64,000 bases of DNA from Epinephelus fuscoguttatus (Eukaryota; Chordata; Actinopteri; Perciformes; Serranidae): NCBI RefSeq assembly GCF_011397635.1, contig NC_064755.1, forward strand, positions 16,971,282 to 17,035,281. The letters run 5' to 3'. The notes below the pieces were generated by a model. That model was not told where the DNA came from. It did not search any database and saw only the letters and a list, made by a program, of their open reading frames with translations. A program made the translations under genes and the position numbers. Position 1 is the first letter of the stretch. Every line of letters begins with the position of its first letter. Positions 57,679 to 64,000 of the stretch are shown piece after piece.

Positions 57679-59127
57679 ACAGACTGAAACGGGGATGTAT
57701 TGTTGTAGTTTAGGAGAGACTACTTATGTTGCATTGTGTGTTTGAGTGTGTGAAAGTTTTGTACACATTGACTTTTAATATTTATAGTTAGTAGATTCAG
57801 TAACGTTTAAATCACAGTTGCGTATTTTGTAATTTTCTCCTGAGGATAACTGCTGCTGAGTGTGACAGTGACTGGTGCAAGTCTGTACTAAGACTGTACT
57901 ACAGTATACACAATGTTTTCAGTGGACAAGCAACTCTGTGTCTTTTTCATCCTTTTTAATCGTTCCTTTGCACAGCATGGCTTTTTCAAGTACATTACCA
58001 CAGTTTTAACTTACATTTTAAGTCATTTGCAAATCACACTTAGTGAGACCTGTCAGTTACAAATATAACAAACCAGCAATTTGTGTAATTTTCGATGGTG
58101 CTGCAACTGCAAATACAGTCTTTCCTCCCACAAAAGTCCTCTTTAACAGACACAAGTAAAACATTCATTATTTAACCATTTAACAGAAAAATAGCACCTT
58201 TTTTCCATTCCTGTTGAAACTGTGGTATCATTCTGTATCGTTCTAACAGTTTTTACAAATTAATACTAAAATAAAATTACCCTACTCTTGATTGAGGTTA
58301 AAATTAAAACCAATGAGGTACTTAAATTAAACCTGGCAACTTAATCTCGTTGGCATTAGTGGTTACGCATTCATCCTACCTTAAAAACAAATCAAGCTGA
58401 AATATGATAGCAGTAAAAACAAACACCAGGACTGGATTAGTTAAGACCTGCTGGGGTGGGGGTGCATTTTAAAAAGGCAAGATGATCCAATTAGGTAGAA
58501 GGTTGTGCTAAGAATAAAATCCATCTTTATCTGGACAATATGTCACAATATGTCACAATATGTCACAGGTGAACCGGCAGATGTGTTTTTATAGAGCTCT
58601 CTCTAAATCTATCTAAACATTATCCAGTTTAAGGTGTAACTCTCTTTTAACTCTCACCCATGAACTTACAGATTCTCCATAAAAGTCAGAGTGTAGTAAA
58701 AATACATGTAACTCAACACCCAGACACTTCTTAATCCATGAGCGTTAAAAAAAGAGAAAGCTGATACGGACTGTCGTACAAAGGCAAGAAAAGACACACG
58801 AAGCAGTAGATAAACTTGACATATACAGGTAGTACATAGTGCCGTTGGAAACAATGATGTGTGTGTGCATGACTGATTTAAAATGGATGTAACTTTCCTA
58901 CATCTAGTGTTAAAACTGCATTTTTATTGCTTTTTGTAGCTTATTCTGTGGCACTTTATAAAAATCTCTAAGAACAACAAGCCACTGAAACAGCCATACC
59001 TCCCCTGTGATGATCAGGGGCATAAACAAACAAAGCACTCTAGTTTTTTTATACTACCAGTTAAGGGTCGTTAGAGCTGTTCACTGGACGGCTGTGAGAT
59101 GAAGCCACAGTTTGAGAGCCACTCATC
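57679..59127. other. Convergent 3' UTRs of rab19 and hdhd5
   Basis: AT-rich, no coding signal. Minus-strand AATAAA (TTTATT at 58923-58928) can end hdhd5 about 200 bases past its stop. A short tandem of CAATATGTCA, three units, lies at about 58535-58565. Confidence 0.45.
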
Positions 59128-63341
<4,214 letters not shown>

Positions 63342-63445
63342 TTCTCCACAGTCCAGGCACTTGCGTATAGAAGCCGGGTAAACAACACACAAAGCTGAGC
63401 TAGCTTTAGCTTTAGCTAAGCTATCGGTAACTGTCTACTTAGCAA
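63342..63445. promoter_or_regulatory. Likely bidirectional promoter, hdhd5 and a divergent neighbour
   Basis: Only about 105 bases separate the hdhd5 ATG (63341, minus) from a + strand ATG at 63446 that is followed by a donor. No TATA box is seen. The stretch includes tandem AGCTTTAGCT text. Confidence 0.4.
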
Positions 63446-63472
63446 ATGTGGCGGCTGAAGAAATGGGTCATG
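63446..63472 (+). CDS. Possible first coding exon of a divergent gene (partial)
   Basis: ATG at 63446 reads MWRLKKWVM and stops at a consensus donor, GTATGT (63473). The start is head to head with hdhd5. No following exon is found in the remaining 530 bases. Too short to identify; it may be chance. Confidence 0.3.
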
Positions 63473-63916
63473 GTATGTCAAACAATACGAGCCGGTCAAT
63501 ACTTAACTCTGTACTATCTCCTCATGCTGCTGGTGAAGCTGCCTCCATTCAATACACAGAAACAGCAACCTCTGAGTACACAGTAAGAGCATGCGCAGTT
63601 CCGTTTACATACCGGAAACACTTGGGCTCGTTCATGATTGCAGTTTTTGTAGAATTGAAACTGAATCAATTACTAAATTATTCTTAATTGAAACTTAACT
63701 GCAACATTTCAAACATGAACGCTTTTGATTTCAATATTATAAACATAACTTAAACTTATGTAAGATGTCATAATACATTATGTTTGAGTGTATTGTAGTA
63801 ATATTCATAAATGAAAATAAAGTCAGGTGAAATTGATTGTAGTTGTGGTTTACTGGGGCTATTTCACACGTGCTGGTTTTCCTGTTAACTCTTATAACCT
63901 ACATAGTTTATATATT

Positions 63917-64000
63917 AGTATTTTTTAGTATTTATAAAGCACCTCTTATAAAAGAAATGCTGCACAAAGTGCTTTACAATAAGGGCATTATAAGCAGTGA
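63917..64000. repeat. Dispersed repeat, GTGCTTTACA family, copy 2
   Basis: TATTTATAAAGCACCTCTTA then AAGAAATGCTGCACAAAGTG then CTTTACA. Same family as 47960-48060, cut by the window edge. Confidence 0.5.

Overview
The window is vertebrate nuclear DNA from a bony fish. Genes are split by GT-AG introns, the host proteins match vertebrate families over their full length, and the intergenic DNA carries teleost-type interspersed repeats, hAT and Harbinger-like DNA transposons, LINE tails, tRNA-derived SINEs and long CA/TA microsatellites. The fintrim (ftr) family of TRIM genes is itself fish-specific. A percomorph is my inference from repeat flavour only.

Layout on the + axis: the last codons of an unidentified + strand gene (1-59) and its 3' UTR; agbl2 (+, 1943-13146, 22 coding exons), a cytosolic carboxypeptidase with a perfect RFX X-box in its promoter; tmem17 (-, 14113-15450), a ciliary transition-zone membrane protein, tail to tail with agbl2; a repeat-rich stretch with a LINE fragment; a small two-exon acidic gene (+, 17877-19995) with a CRE and TATA promoter that I do not recognise; a long repeat-filled gap; three fintrim genes in tandem on + (A 24942-28353, B 29787-33673, C 36014-41137); slc15a5 (-, 41959-46628); ccdc34 (+, 49158-52405); rab19 (+, 54353-57678); hdhd5 (-, 59128-63341); and a possible first exon of a divergent gene at 63446.

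I rebuilt each gene by joining exons at splice sites and checking the reading phase across every junction. Totals: agbl2 1050 aa, tmem17 184, acidic protein 123, fintrim A/B/C 415/570/559, slc15a5 574, ccdc34 336, rab19 217, hdhd5 450. Two introns, one in slc15a5 and one in ccdc34, need GC rather than GT donors.

Three genes (agbl2, tmem17, ccdc34) have cilium or flagellum roles and X-box or X-box-like promoter sites. The most striking structure is upstream of fintrim B. About 190 bp of the tmem17 promoter and first exon has been copied in inverted orientation 14 kb away, and its ATG and first 47 coding bases splice in frame onto the fintrim RING exon, giving a predicted tmem17-fintrim chimera. 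Fintrim A has lost RING and B-box1 by an in-frame deletion that keeps all B-box2 zinc ligands. A and C lie in a tandem segmental duplication. The introns also hold a clear three-level nest of hAT elements and a Harbinger-like element inside a hAT.
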